From NCBI GenBank assembly GCA_025093985.1, contig JACAAK010000005.1, forward strand, positions 2,356,001-2,420,000: 64,000 nt of DNA, read 5' to 3'. The stretch is from Calvatia gigantea (lineage: Eukaryota; Basidiomycota; Agaricomycetes; Agaricales; Lycoperdaceae). The notes below the pieces were generated by a model. That model was not told the origin of the DNA, did not search any database, and saw only the letters and a program-made list of their open reading frames with translations. The position numbers were made by a program, and so were the translations under genes. This document shows positions 45,995 through 57,325 of this stretch, one piece after another; the stretch's first letter is position 1; the number at the start of each line of letters is the position of its first letter.

Positions 45995-48341
45995 TCAATG
46001 GCCTTCATCCATGTTATCGTTGTCTTTGTCTTCATCGTCGAACAGCTTCACTCCCGTTTCAGCTTCGGCCCGTCGGTAATATTCCTCTTGCTGTTCCTTA
46101 CTCTCCGTCAAGTTCGCGAGGGAACAAAGCGCCTCCGCGAGAAGATGCGAGAGCTGCAGTCTCTCGTGTTCAGCCTCTTGCTGACGTAACCTGTTAGCTT
46201 CAGCTCTCGAGGCACGTTTGGCCTCGAGTCGAGACGCGCGTCGGGCGTCTTCAACCTTGGAGTCCCGACGTTGCTTCCCGCGCGCACGTGCGCTCATTAA
46301 GACTCCAGCTTCTTGTTCATCATCAGCGTCATCATCCTCGTCAACGAGCATCCCGTCGTCCTCATTATCGTCGTTTCCTTCCTCCCCCTCCTCGGCCCAA
46401 GCTTCCGCGCTGATAAACGACTTCGCACGCTCGAATAACTCGATGGCTCGAGTCAATGCATCCCGTGCCTCCGCAGCCTCTTCGCTCCGCATCAACGATT
46501 CGATGCTGTTTTCGGTTTCGCTGCCTTGGTCCATCCTCTCTTCAATGCTTTCGGCGATGGTACTACCAATAACAAGCCATGCTCGGCCACGTGCCTTCGC
46601 GACCATACCCTCGCTTATGACGGGCCGGGATTCGCTGGTCTCTTTCGACGAAGATGCGACTGGAGAAAATTCTTGGTACCTATTAGGGATCGAGACGTGG
46701 ATCTGACCAAAGACCGAGTCGGCGTAGTTGGCCCATTCCCTTCGTTCCTCGGGATCATCGAGCTTTTCCGCGAGGAGAAGCACTTCCTCGGCGACTTCGT
46801 ACAACACTTTGCCACGGATGAACGGAGGTGCGGGGAATTGCCGGGAAGGGGGCAGATGAGTCAATGAAGCAGAGCCAGCGTTGTGAGGCAGATGGAAGAT
46901 GCCCCGGGAGATATGATCCATGGCAAGTTGAAGCATTTCATGTGGAGTGGCATAATTTAATGACATTCGCCGGGTGATAGGTGGTCTACGAGTGGTGATG
47001 ACACCAAAGGGACTCTCAGGCGGCCATTCAGGCTCTTCATCCCAAATGGTACCTGTCTTCATATAATCTTTGTTTGTAGGGAAGGGAGAGTCAAAAGTCT
47101 GGGGTTGAGGGGGCGGCGGAGGTTTCCCTCTGTTGCGATCAACTATCTCCGTTGCAAGAGCCACGAGGGTACGGCCCCACATGATGGCCATGCGCCAATC
47201 CTCACCTGGTGTTGCGTAATCTGTCGGGAGGGGAACAAATTTGTTAGGCATGGGATTGGCATGCCCCTCGACGCGGCTGGGAAGATTTTCACCACTTTCA
47301 AAAACATCTAGGGCAGCTATCCAGTAGGGGACCGGATTGGGAGGCTCTCCGGGGAGGGCAAGCTCGCGGTTTGCAGCCATCAGGTTCCCGAAGTAAAAGA
47401 GAGCAGTACCAAGCAGTGAGTGGAATGCAGTTGGGAGCTCCAATGGCTTGACAGGCCGCACTTGTCTGTGAGAAGGAAAAAATGAGCTAGGTTCGAAGGG
47501 AGGCCAGGAGAAACGAGGCCAATCACTCGGACGACAGGAAAAGGGGAAGGCAAAACAAACAACAAACTCACCCGATGATAGTAGGGGACGGATCAAGCAA
47601 TTTGGTTTGGGTAATGGGGGTAGGAGGAGAAACAAAGAGGTGGGAAGGGTCGTGGTAAGCAATGAGACAACGATGGCATTCATGAATTACTCCTCGAAAA
47701 AGAGGTAGAATTTCAGCAGGATCGTCGACTGCACGACAACGAGATCAGCATCCCCTGGAACCTCGAGAATTTTTTTGAAACGCACATTCGTATTGTTCGC
47801 ACGCCTTGTTGAAGAGTTGTTGGAGATCGAGCCAATCATCGTAGGTAAAATTAGGGTCTGAAGCAGGATCACCGGGACCAGCAGTGGTGGAGATATCCAT
47901 TATTTTTGTGCGAGTTGCCCAAGTTGTGGAATCGTCGTCAGAAGAGTTGTAGTCTGGCTGTGGGATTGCGGAAAAGTAGTCTTGAGGGGGGTGTTGTTGG
48001 TGCTGGTGTTTGGTCACGAGTCGCAGGGCATGCGGCGTATCGTCGAGGTCTGTACTAAGAGAGGTGTCTAAGCTTGATTGTCTCTTAGCACAACGATCAT
48101 ACAGAATTGAAGACGAACAAGAGACTCGGTCACTATCCGAATCGCTCTCGGGGGGAACGCGTCGGGGGTGCAGAAGTTCTGCAGGGGTCGGCAGCGGCGG
48201 CGGCGCGGCGGCGGTGGAGGCTGCGAGGCGAGGGCCGGAACCACGGGCCTTCCAGAGGCCGCGGGGCCGTGCGCGCTTGACGCCGGATGAGATAGCTGGG
48301 TTACGACGGGGGATTTGTTGTGAGCCCGACGACTGGGCCAT
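45995..48341 (-). CDS. ett1: ETT1/Nro1-like protein (enhancer of translation termination 1)
   Basis: Probable homolog of fungal Ett1/Nro1, a helical-repeat nuclear protein linked to translation termination and oxygen sensing. The start MAQSSGSQQIPRRNPAIS (48341) follows the upstream in-frame ATG at 48404; the later one is preferred because it gives the usual short basic start (VKRARPRGLWKARG). DPNFTYDDWLDLQQLF is joined by a ~57-nt intron to DDPAEILPLFRGVIHECHRC, a block like the HEC motif of Ett1. Then come a second intron, PTAFHSLLGTALFYFGNL, and helical text to about 46450. An acidic run (DDNEDDGMLVDEDDDADDE) and a charged Arg/Glu/Ala coiled coil close it, ending at 45995. Identity rests on overall layout and a few motifs, so it is moderate. 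Confidence 0.6.
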
Positions 48342-48750
48342 CGTGGAGGATGTGCGAAGGGGGAGGGAGTTGGCGGAAAAGGAGATGGAAACAGGGAACG
48401 GCATCTTGTTCGACTTTGGGACTCAGGAAAAAAAACAGACGATAACAACCAGCCCAGCCCACTGCCAGCCTGCGTCTAGGAAGTTTGCTGAGTCGAAATG
48501 ACCAAACCATTCACCTCCCCACCTACGTGGTTGGTACTTATATTTGACCTGACACACCCCATGGACTGGCCCAATGCTGGCCTAGAAACACTCATTTTTC
48601 CATGACCCGCGCACCCCGACCCTCACTCAACCCCGGACTGCACTCCAATCCAGTTCAGCTCGGGGGCACATCAAAAAGAGCAAAGGTCTAGACCAGATCC
48701 CTATATGCAAGATTCCAAGATACCCATATATATATATCACCTAGTTACCA
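48342..48750. other. Intergenic region upstream of the ETT1-like gene
   Basis: About 400 nt with the ETT1-like promoter and the 3' end of the dipeptidyl aminopeptidase gene. It includes a short (TA)n run near 48726-48737. No gene seen. Confidence 0.45.
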
Positions 48751-51700
48751 CTACACGCGACGCCGACGACCCCCTTTTCCCCATTTCTCTATTAAAAGCC
48801 CAGTCATGAACTCGAAGATCTCCCGGTAAGCCCCCCGCCGGTTGATGGCATGATCGCTACAATGTATCAAGTATCCAGTCAGAAAACGTCCTCAGTGGCC
48901 TAGGCCCTGGGGCTATCTGGGTTCTCGGCTCAGCCTGCTAGCCAATCACCAACCAACCACAGCCTAGCTTCCGCGAATCCAACGAATTAGGGTCACTCAC
49001 CTGTCCGTAAACATCCTGAACCTGAACCGCCGCACCTGAGCCTTTGTAAACATATCCAGCAGATGAGCGCTATTCGCAAAATGAACATTATCATCCCCGC
49101 TTCCATGTGCAAGCAGGAAGTCCACGTTGTGGAACCCAGTCACATTCGATATCGACGCGTTTACATAGCCGCCTGGATTGAGTGAGGGTAGATTCATGTA
49201 CCGTTCCGTGTAGATCGAATCTACAAAAAGTGTAATTGAGGTTAGGGGCTCATCCGAGCAAATTCGGCCAACTCACCATAGAGCCGCCAACTAGTCACAG
49301 GCTAAAAATGGATGTTGGTCAATATCTCATTGCAGGCATGATGCCGCATGGGCCAATGAGCGACCCCACAGAACTGGGCCAGTGCGTCGGCCAGGAACAC
49401 ATTCATGTGTCGCAGTTCATTGGCCAATATAAAAGGTCCAGGCCGTTCGTTTGGACGCCGCGTTACGGACCAACAGGAGCCGAACATCAATATGTGATGC
49501 ACCATCGCAAAAAGCGACGTGCCTATCTGCCATCAACCACGAAAAAAACCAGCCAGGAAGTGGAGTGTGCAGTACCCCAATGATGCATGCTTGTCACCCA
49601 ATTTGATTCCGCAGTGTTGATTAAGCTGCCAGAAAAAGTTGACCCGCAATAATCCAACCAATTGCGACAGAATCAACGATGACGGCAAGCTTTTGGTCCG
49701 TTAAGATCAAATGGTGTGCGGGGGGAGTTCTCGGAAAAAAAAAACGCCCATTGCGCTGGAACCGCATGAAGAATGATGGGAGAGCTTCATCACTTACAGC
49801 AACAGCCATGGCCAATGAATGGATTCCAGCATTAGCCTCTACGACCTTTGAGCTCATAAATCCGCCGTACGACTGTCGCGCATGATTACCAATCACAAAT
49901 TAGAGAATGAAAGTTGGTGAACCAAGTGCAACACCCACCCAGCCCCATATACCGATGCGTTTTGGATCAACATACTTCTTGGCAGCCCAGGCCCTAGAAT
50001 TTGGGAGATGAATTAGCGTTAGCGTATTCAATGAACGGCTATGCGAAATTTTTTTCCTCCGTCTCTGGTGGCGAAAAAGTAGGGGGCAAGCTCCATATCT
50101 CAGGACCATCGAAGTATAATATGAACCGTCGTTCCGAGGACCGAGACCCAGCTAGCGGTAGGGGGGTTCGTGCGGCGGAGTCGTAGAGCTATATCCAATG
50201 CGGAACTTCGATGGAAGCCCACGTTTAGATATTGGGCCTGGGGCACACAGCCTCAGAGCACAGACACTGACTCACTGAGGCAGATGGAGATTATTTGAGA
50301 TGAATCTCCCTGAAGGCTAGCCCTCGGGCCTGCCACGAGACACAGTGCGATTGGCACATCACGCGAGAAGAAAAATCCTCGCAAAGAAATAAAAGAGCGG
50401 GGAGAGGGGGGAGAAAACAGGGATGGAAATCACAAACCTGGCCGCGGCGAGTTGATCAACTGTCTCCCAGTAACCTAAGTTGTTTTTGACTGGATTTCTC
50501 AGTTTACGACCCTTGAAGCCAGTACCACGGCCATCGACGGTAACGACAATGTAGTCGAGGGCACAGGCAATATAATCATGCCAGTCACGCATAAATCTTA
50601 AGTCGACCAACTGGGATTGGGGACCGCCATATCTAGGAGTCGAGAACCTCGTCAGCACATAGACAAGTCGTGTGAGCGAAATTAAGTGTGGGTGCATGAG
50701 AAAGCTGCCAGCTTTCATTTGCTTGGTAATGGCAGATGTCTGACGCGAGGCACCTGAGAATGAATTACATCCTAGCCGCCGACCATTCGAAACATTGCAT
50801 ATGTTCGATAGGATCCAGAGGCTAAGGACAGATCATCTGGGCTCGTCTAGACTGGAAGTGAAGCACATGAAAATAGATGGTCAAAAGCACGCAAGTCCCA
50901 AAGACTTGTATACGGCATGACAGTCAAACCGGTTTGATTTGAAGCCGTGCAAAGGATGGCTGATCGCACCAGAGCAATGTTGACTCAGGACACATGCAGG
51001 TGCCGGATGTGGTAGGCTGATCTCCACAACCTGACGAGGAAGGACTATCGTCGATGGAGAAAAAGGACTCACACTCGAAAAAGCACAGGGTATTTAGTTC
51101 TCCCCGAATCATCCATTCTTGGGGGGCGGATTTCCTTGACGTTGAACTCTGGGTGGAAATGTGAGCATCGCCCAATTAGCGAAGCAGGCATCGAACACAC
51201 CATATTCATCGTTACTAAAGACGGAATAGGTAACCGTGGCCGCCTCGTATTCCCTTGTGATATTTTGTAAATGCTCGTTGCTTGTCAGTATGAAGTCAAA
51301 TGCTGTTTACGAGTTTTAGCCAGTTCTAGAACATCGAAGGGACGGGAATACCGGGGTTGTCCGTTTGAATGACTTTCTGCCATGGAACTCCAGGGCCGTT
51401 GTAGCTCAACACATAGAATCCAGCGTGCGGAGAAAAGTCTGCGGCATATGACCCTTGTTTAGTGGTGTCAGTCAGCGGCGTGGGGTCAGCTGTTTCAGAC
51501 GAGCTAATGCTTGGGATAGGAACCGAGTATATGTGCCGTTCAATCGATGAGGGGTTAGCCGCTTCAAAATACCTATTTGTAACCCAGTCAACACAGTCCC
51601 TTTAAACCACGTTGACCACCTACACAAGACCTTTCTTTGTGTCCACGCCCTTAATACCGCTCGTAACTTCCCACTTGCCAGAAGTGAGGAACCGAGGAGT

Positions 51701-53539
51701 ATCAGAATCCGCAGAGGTGAAGAGGGCAATATGGTTAAAGCCATCGGGAGAAGGTGCAATATCAAGATATGCATCAGAGCTAGCAGTTGTCAATGCCGCT
51801 GGAAGGGGGTATATGTTCTGGGACTAACATAGTAATTGATTAGACTTCGGTTCAAAAGAGCGAAACTCGAGGGGACTAACATTATCTATCCAACCCTCGT
51901 CACCTTCTTCACCGGCCTTTCCTAATTTTCTCACTACACGTCCGCGAGTCCTGGCGTGTGCATCCGCCGCGTCAAGGTTAAAGAGGACTACGTTTCCATC
52001 ATCCGCATTTCTATTGACTTCCTTCATGAGCAAGGTTGCATTTCCAACCCAGGCAACTTCCAAAATAATGCCATCATTTGCTGGTTTACGGTTCTCCCAG
52101 TCCAAAGTCAGAGTCGCGTGTTCAATTGGCAAGTCTGAGGTCTTTGATGCCATCTTTGTATCTCCAAGGTACAAACCAAAATCGAACACGTGGACAGACA
52201 CAAGGGGATTGTTGTAGCCGGGTTTAGGATACTTCATGGTTAATTCGCTGGTATAGGGGACTACGGTGTCCGAATCCTCGGTCGGGTTATAGATCGGGAA
52301 GGAAAATTCTGGAACCATCGTTTCATCGAAGGCTAAAAACGCGACCTTCTTGGAGTCCGGTGACCACCAGAGAGCGTAATCATTCGAAAACACTTCCTCT
52401 TCATAGACCCAGTCGGGGACGCCATGAAACAGGGACGCGTTTCCTGCAGTTGTTACACGTATGGCTTCAGTATTAGGCCTATGGCGGTTTATTTGAATCT
52501 ACCGAGATCACAGGATAGGTAGAAGCTTACGACGCATTGGGCAAAATGTAGAGGTCATTCTCTACCACGTAAGCGATAGCATTGCCGGTAGGTGACCAAG
52601 TGGCATAGGCCGTCTTTGATGGATTAGTAGGCGGTATGATAGGATGCGTGGTTTTGGATTCAATGTCGTGGATATAATAGTTGCCAAAGCTCGACCACCG
52701 CCATTGCTATGGTAAAATTATATATCAGTTATATGGGGCGCGGTGTATACAACACTGGCCGACCTTTCTTGCATCAGCTTTGAGAAGAATATGCGACATG
52801 TCTGGTGAAAGTTGCCACTGATACCACGATAGCGCTTGCCCGTGTTCCTAAACCCAGGTAAGAACGCATCACAGGCCCAGTGCTGGGGGGGGACCTACAT
52901 CTTTTATGTCGCTACTGGCAACAAGACTGCGGGTATTGTTTGTTTTCAAATCAACTAGCTGAATGTAACCTTCTTCCTGGATAGCATATACACCATCACC
53001 AGCTAGAACAAGCTTCCGTCAACTACCAGAATAGAAGGAACAACAGATATTTCACCTTCTGGAACCCAACGAAGGCCCCTTCTCATGGGGGAAAATGTAC
53101 CATTGAACATATGATCCATGGTGATTTTCCTGACGCCAGGAGAGTGGTATGTTACGCTGCCAGTATACGAATAGGCGGCTATCATGCCAATTAGACCCGC
53201 GAAGCAGACAAGCCCCAGCAAAGTGTACAGCATGAGCTTCATAGTCGCAGCCCGCTAAAATTGATACTCATTAATGGCGCCTACACGTACCGTTTTGCCT
53301 CGACCACTCACCGCTTTGCCTGGCGATGCAGGCCTAGGCATTCTACCTCCAACATCGCCACGTTCTGCAAGACCCGGGGACGGAAAGCCTTCCTTCTCCA
53401 GCAAGGAGTCCTGGTCCGAGGCCTCATCGAATCCGTTGTCGTGATAGTAGTCCAGTGCGGCCGTACTGGGAGTTTCGGTAACTTTAACTGGTGTGCCATC
53501 ATCTCCTTGAGAAACGCGCTGGTACATGTCTGACACCAT
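48751..53539 (-). CDS. Dipeptidyl aminopeptidase type IV (Ste13/Dap2-like, S9B), type II membrane protein
   Basis: Serine exopeptidase that clips X-Pro or X-Ala dipeptides; fungal members act in the Golgi or vacuole. The cytosolic tail [14 protein letters not shown] runs for about 95 residues, then the signal anchor [20 protein letters not shown] (about 53235-53175). The beta-propeller includes [28 protein letters not shown] and [17 protein letters not shown] (52390-51900). In the hydrolase domain RIGIWGW is separated by an intron from [14 protein letters not shown], so the catalytic Ser opens a new exon (about 49880). [17 protein letters not shown] carries the Asp (about 49110). [15 protein letters not shown] near the C-terminus carries the His. 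Stop TAG 48753-48751. The gene has many introns. Its start is divergent from SYS1 with 182 bp between ATGs. Confidence 0.88.
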
Positions 53540-53721
53540 GACGGGACTGCACCACGTCGGCGATGGTGGTGGTGCAGAAAATACGTTTTTAGGTCGTGAA
53601 TGTCACACCGCCACAACTAGCACATCCGAGGACAAATGCGGAACCCGAAATTACATGCCACCTCTCCACCCTCACCACCACCACCGCCGCTCCGCTGTAT
53701 GAATCCCATCGTCGAGGGAAC
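53540..53721. promoter_or_regulatory. Short divergent promoter, dipeptidyl aminopeptidase / SYS1
   Basis: Only 182 bp separate the two start codons, so both promoters and 5' leaders must overlap. Both products belong to the Golgi/endosome route, and shared control is plausible but not shown. Confidence 0.5.
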
Positions 53722-54537
53722 ATGACATCTCAGAAAACGAATGCAACGAAAAGTAGCTGGGACCCAGTCTTGCTGATATCTCAGGTGAGTTTTGCAGCAA
53801 CCTCGATTTGCACGTGCCGAACGCTTCCACTTAGATCGTCTCGATGCAAAGCCTGCATTATCTAACACTATCTTTCTTCGTAGTCCCACTATTGAGTATC
53901 TTCGCTGAACAAGGACCCCTGGCGTATGAAGGGGGCGCTGCCAATGTTGGTGAGAGCATTACTGAATTGGACTTTTCTTTTATGTTGAAGGTTGACCTCT
54001 TAGGCATGGTAATGGACTGGCGAGAAATGGCCGGAAAGCCGACGATTCGTGGTCTTAATGGAACGTCATATGGTTATGCCTGGAGCGGAGGCAAGAAAGT
54101 TGGGCTTGGTTGGAAAGATGATCAGTGGAGTGGCCGAACAGATCCAATGAGAGCCTGGATTATTGCCCTCTGTTGGCTCATTGCTTGCGGAGCAGAGTGC
54201 GTCCCCCCTAGATTGTCTACTCGAAGAACAACGGCTAACGGCGATCCCCAGTATTTATTACCTGTACACATTGGTTCGGCGACCACGCCAGATCCTCGAC
54301 TTTGCCCTGACCCTCGTCTTCAATCACATTGTCCTCACCATTTACTACTCCGCGTCCATACCGACATCTCTTTTCTTCTGGTTGATTACGCTTGGGGGCG
54401 CTGCCCTGACTATTATTGTTGCTGAGCAACTATGCGTCAAGCGAGAGATGAAGGAAGGGCTGAGTGTAGCACCAATTCTGGACGACGAAGCCGCTGAGGA
54501 AATGGAATTGGGAAGTCTGTTGCAACGAAGAGATTGA
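53722..54537 (+). CDS. sys1: SYS1 homolog, Golgi multi-spanning membrane protein
   Basis: Golgi membrane protein that recruits Arl3/ARFRP1 GTPase. The start MTSQKTNATKSSWDPVLLIS contains the WDP motif. An intron (53785-53834) leads to QSLHYLTLSFFVVPLLSIF, the first membrane span. A second (53950-54003) leads to GMVMDWREMAGKPTIRG and the span AWIIALCWLIACGAD. A third (54197-54251) leads to IYYLYTLVRRPRQILDFALT, FNHIVLTIYYSASIPTSLFF and WLITLGGAALTIIVAEQL, ending with CVKREM and an acidic tail. Exons total 657 nt (218 aa plus stop). The pattern of four spans, with the RR-LDF motif before the third span, matches the family. The loop between the first two spans is longer than in animals. Confidence 0.84.
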
Positions 54538-57325
54538 TGTGGTGGGGCCGATGGTAGAGGGTTCCGTGTTCCTGTTGAATGAAGCATGACGACATTCTAC
54601 GTGATGTAAGTACCGACTGTAAATGTAGTAGTGGCCCACTCCTGATGAAGCTCCCCCTTGGCGAGTCCATATTTCACAATCAGAAACATCGCCACATTAA
54701 AATGCACCTTCACGATCCCGAGATAGCCATTATCATCATGCTTGTCAACAATTAATGTAGTTGCAGTTAATCTGGCTTTCTTAGGGTCGCCACCATTTGG
54801 AGGGTTCTCGTTAGCATTTCTTTGGATTCTCCCTAAGTAAAACGACGTGGGTCCTAGCATATTGATATTATATTCAGTTCGAAAAGTGCGGAATGTGTCA
54901 TGAGAAGAATATACGCTTTGTGCTTAGCGGCTTTCCAACGTGATCCTATTCGGCGGCGCAGCCATTATTCGGTGGCTCTTGTCAGCGACCCCACATTCCT
55001 CTCACACTCGCCGCCCTTCTAAATACCAGAGTTGACCTTGTGCCCATCTATTCGCGACCGACTTGGACCGCTCTTTATGGTGGCGTCCACCCTATGAACG
55101 TCGAAGTTCCAGCAACTGCATTGGGTTAGTCGTTAATGTGCCACCTCTCAGCATCATTCGCGCTCTCATTTGTCTAGTGATATATCATATCGCCTGTCCA
55201 TCCAACATACTTACGCGGCCTGCGCTTCGCTTAATACGGTGTCACTTGAAGCAATATAGACTCACTAAATCGGAGAAACTCGGGTAAAGCATTGCATAAC
55301 TCATTTATATTTCGTTAAAATCAGGATTCCACCGATAACACGTCCATTCAATTTAGGCGTTTCTACGCGACGTCATATATGTCATCTTGTCTATTTGTCT
55401 CCGACAGCGGGCGTAGCATCTTCTGCCACTTCTCGGTTTCCAGGACCGAGATTCTGCAAGATGCGGATTCACTAAAAAGAATCCCGAACAAACACAGCTT
55501 CTGTTGCGTCTTTCCACAAGTAACTTCTCCAGCCAGTCAAATGGAGTTTCTATAGCTCGTTTCGCACTGATCGGGTTCCTATAATTTGATCTGGAAAAGA
55601 GGGTGACAATGCGAGTGAAGTCAACTGGTGATGATAACATACTCTCTGAGAGCTGTTGATATATGTAGGAGCTCGGTTCTGACTCACCCTTACTGTAAGT
55701 GGTAATAATTGCCTACGAACATCAAGGAAATAACGGTGGACGTTACCCTTTCTGCACCTCCATCATTTAGAAGGCTTATGAGCTGTTAATAATTCTCGAC
55801 AGAGTTCCAGACCTCCCAGCATTTCCCCTACGCTCCCATTTTCCTGTAACAGAAACTTGTGAGTCTACCTGTGACGGTGCCGAGGGGATGTAACAGCACC
55901 CTACAAATTTGATCCCACGAGAACCACCTCTCAGTTTCTTCCAGTGCGTCCGAAGTTGCCACAGCTGGCTTGAAATAGATAATTTATTGCGAGATGGAAT
56001 TGCTGTAGCTTTCTCGCTAGGGAACCTTGCCACGTGTTGGAATGTGATAACATAAGGCGCCGCAATAGTGAGCTCTCTGAAATCCATGGTCCGCAAGAAC
56101 GCGCCGAAAGTGGTGTTTCATCTTCTGCCAAGTCGCTCGCCCAGAACTCGTGATCATGAGAGAAATCCTCGGCTACCATTGGTTCTGCCCCGATTCTTTG
56201 GGATTGCAAGGTTTGGCGATGAGGATTCAAGGCGGGTGCTTGTGGACTCGAGTAGGGAACTGTGGATCCATGTCGGCCCGATAAGGTGACACCTCCAGGG
56301 CCAGGCGCCTTTGCGAGCTGGATGTGACTTGTTAAGGTTACTTGAAAATCCTTTCAGTCGTTGTGGTCTGGTGGCAAGCTCTGGGGGGTTTATTGGAGGG
56401 GCTCACGATCGGGTGGGTGGTTTGTAGTTGAAGCGAAGCTACGCCACTGCTACTATCGGGACGACTGGCGGGGACATAATTATCTGGTGGATAAGGTTAA
56501 GTGGGAGAATTAGCTCCAACGGATTTCAAAATATCCACGTTCGTACTAGGTTTGATGGGTGTTTTAAATAGGTGTTTCTCCGCCCTGACCAATGATCAAA
56601 CAGGGGAATCCGGGGGGGGGGACATTCGATGTGCAAGCCTAGGTGGGGTTTTCGCTTTTACGAGAGTGTTTGTGTGCACATGTAAAGGTTTCAATTTTTG
56701 CCTAATGCTAAAGCAGGCAGGACAAACACAACCATTCTGTTAGGGTGACACAACTCAGAACGAAGCAGTGACACATCAAAGTCCACTGCCGCTCTTCTCC
56801 CTCGTCATTCCCATGACTTTAATTCGCTCATAGGCAGTGCGAGGACACAACCGTTTGGTGATTTACCTAACCCAGAGAGTAGAAATCATGGTTATCCTGG
56901 TCAATCAAGGGCTACCTGGACACTTGAATTGGGTGTCAGGACCAGCTGGACTGGATGGTGAAATTTACCACGTAGCATCGGCGGGTAGCAGAAAAGAAAC
57001 CGATGGTCCCCGGCGCCAAGGTGGATCACAAGGACGGCGGGATTTCAGACCAGAGACTGGGTGAGAGTTTCTCCTTAAGCGTTCAACGGCTTCAGTATCG
57101 AGATAGGATTTCAGCAGTGCCGCCAGAGATTGCATGGAACGTCCAAGCACGGCTCTAATCGGGATTCGGGGTTGGATCCAAAAAGGTACTAGGCCGCGGA
57201 ACCCTCATATAGCTACCCTGTTCCATCCCGGACATGAGGCGCTTGCATTTCTATATAAGGCACATGCGTCACTGGCAGTGGCTGGTTTCCCTTCTTCCCC
57301 TCTCTGAGTTTCACTCGCCACGACC
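54538..57325. other. Gene-poor interval
   Basis: About 2.8 kb between SYS1 and the BCS1-like gene. Minus-strand open frames at 54860-54597 (87 codons) and 56230-55931 (99 codons) are the most protein-like, but I recognise no domain and found no consistent neighbouring exons. The right end carries the BCS1-like promoter, with a possible TATA-like tatataa near 57251. Confidence 0.35.
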
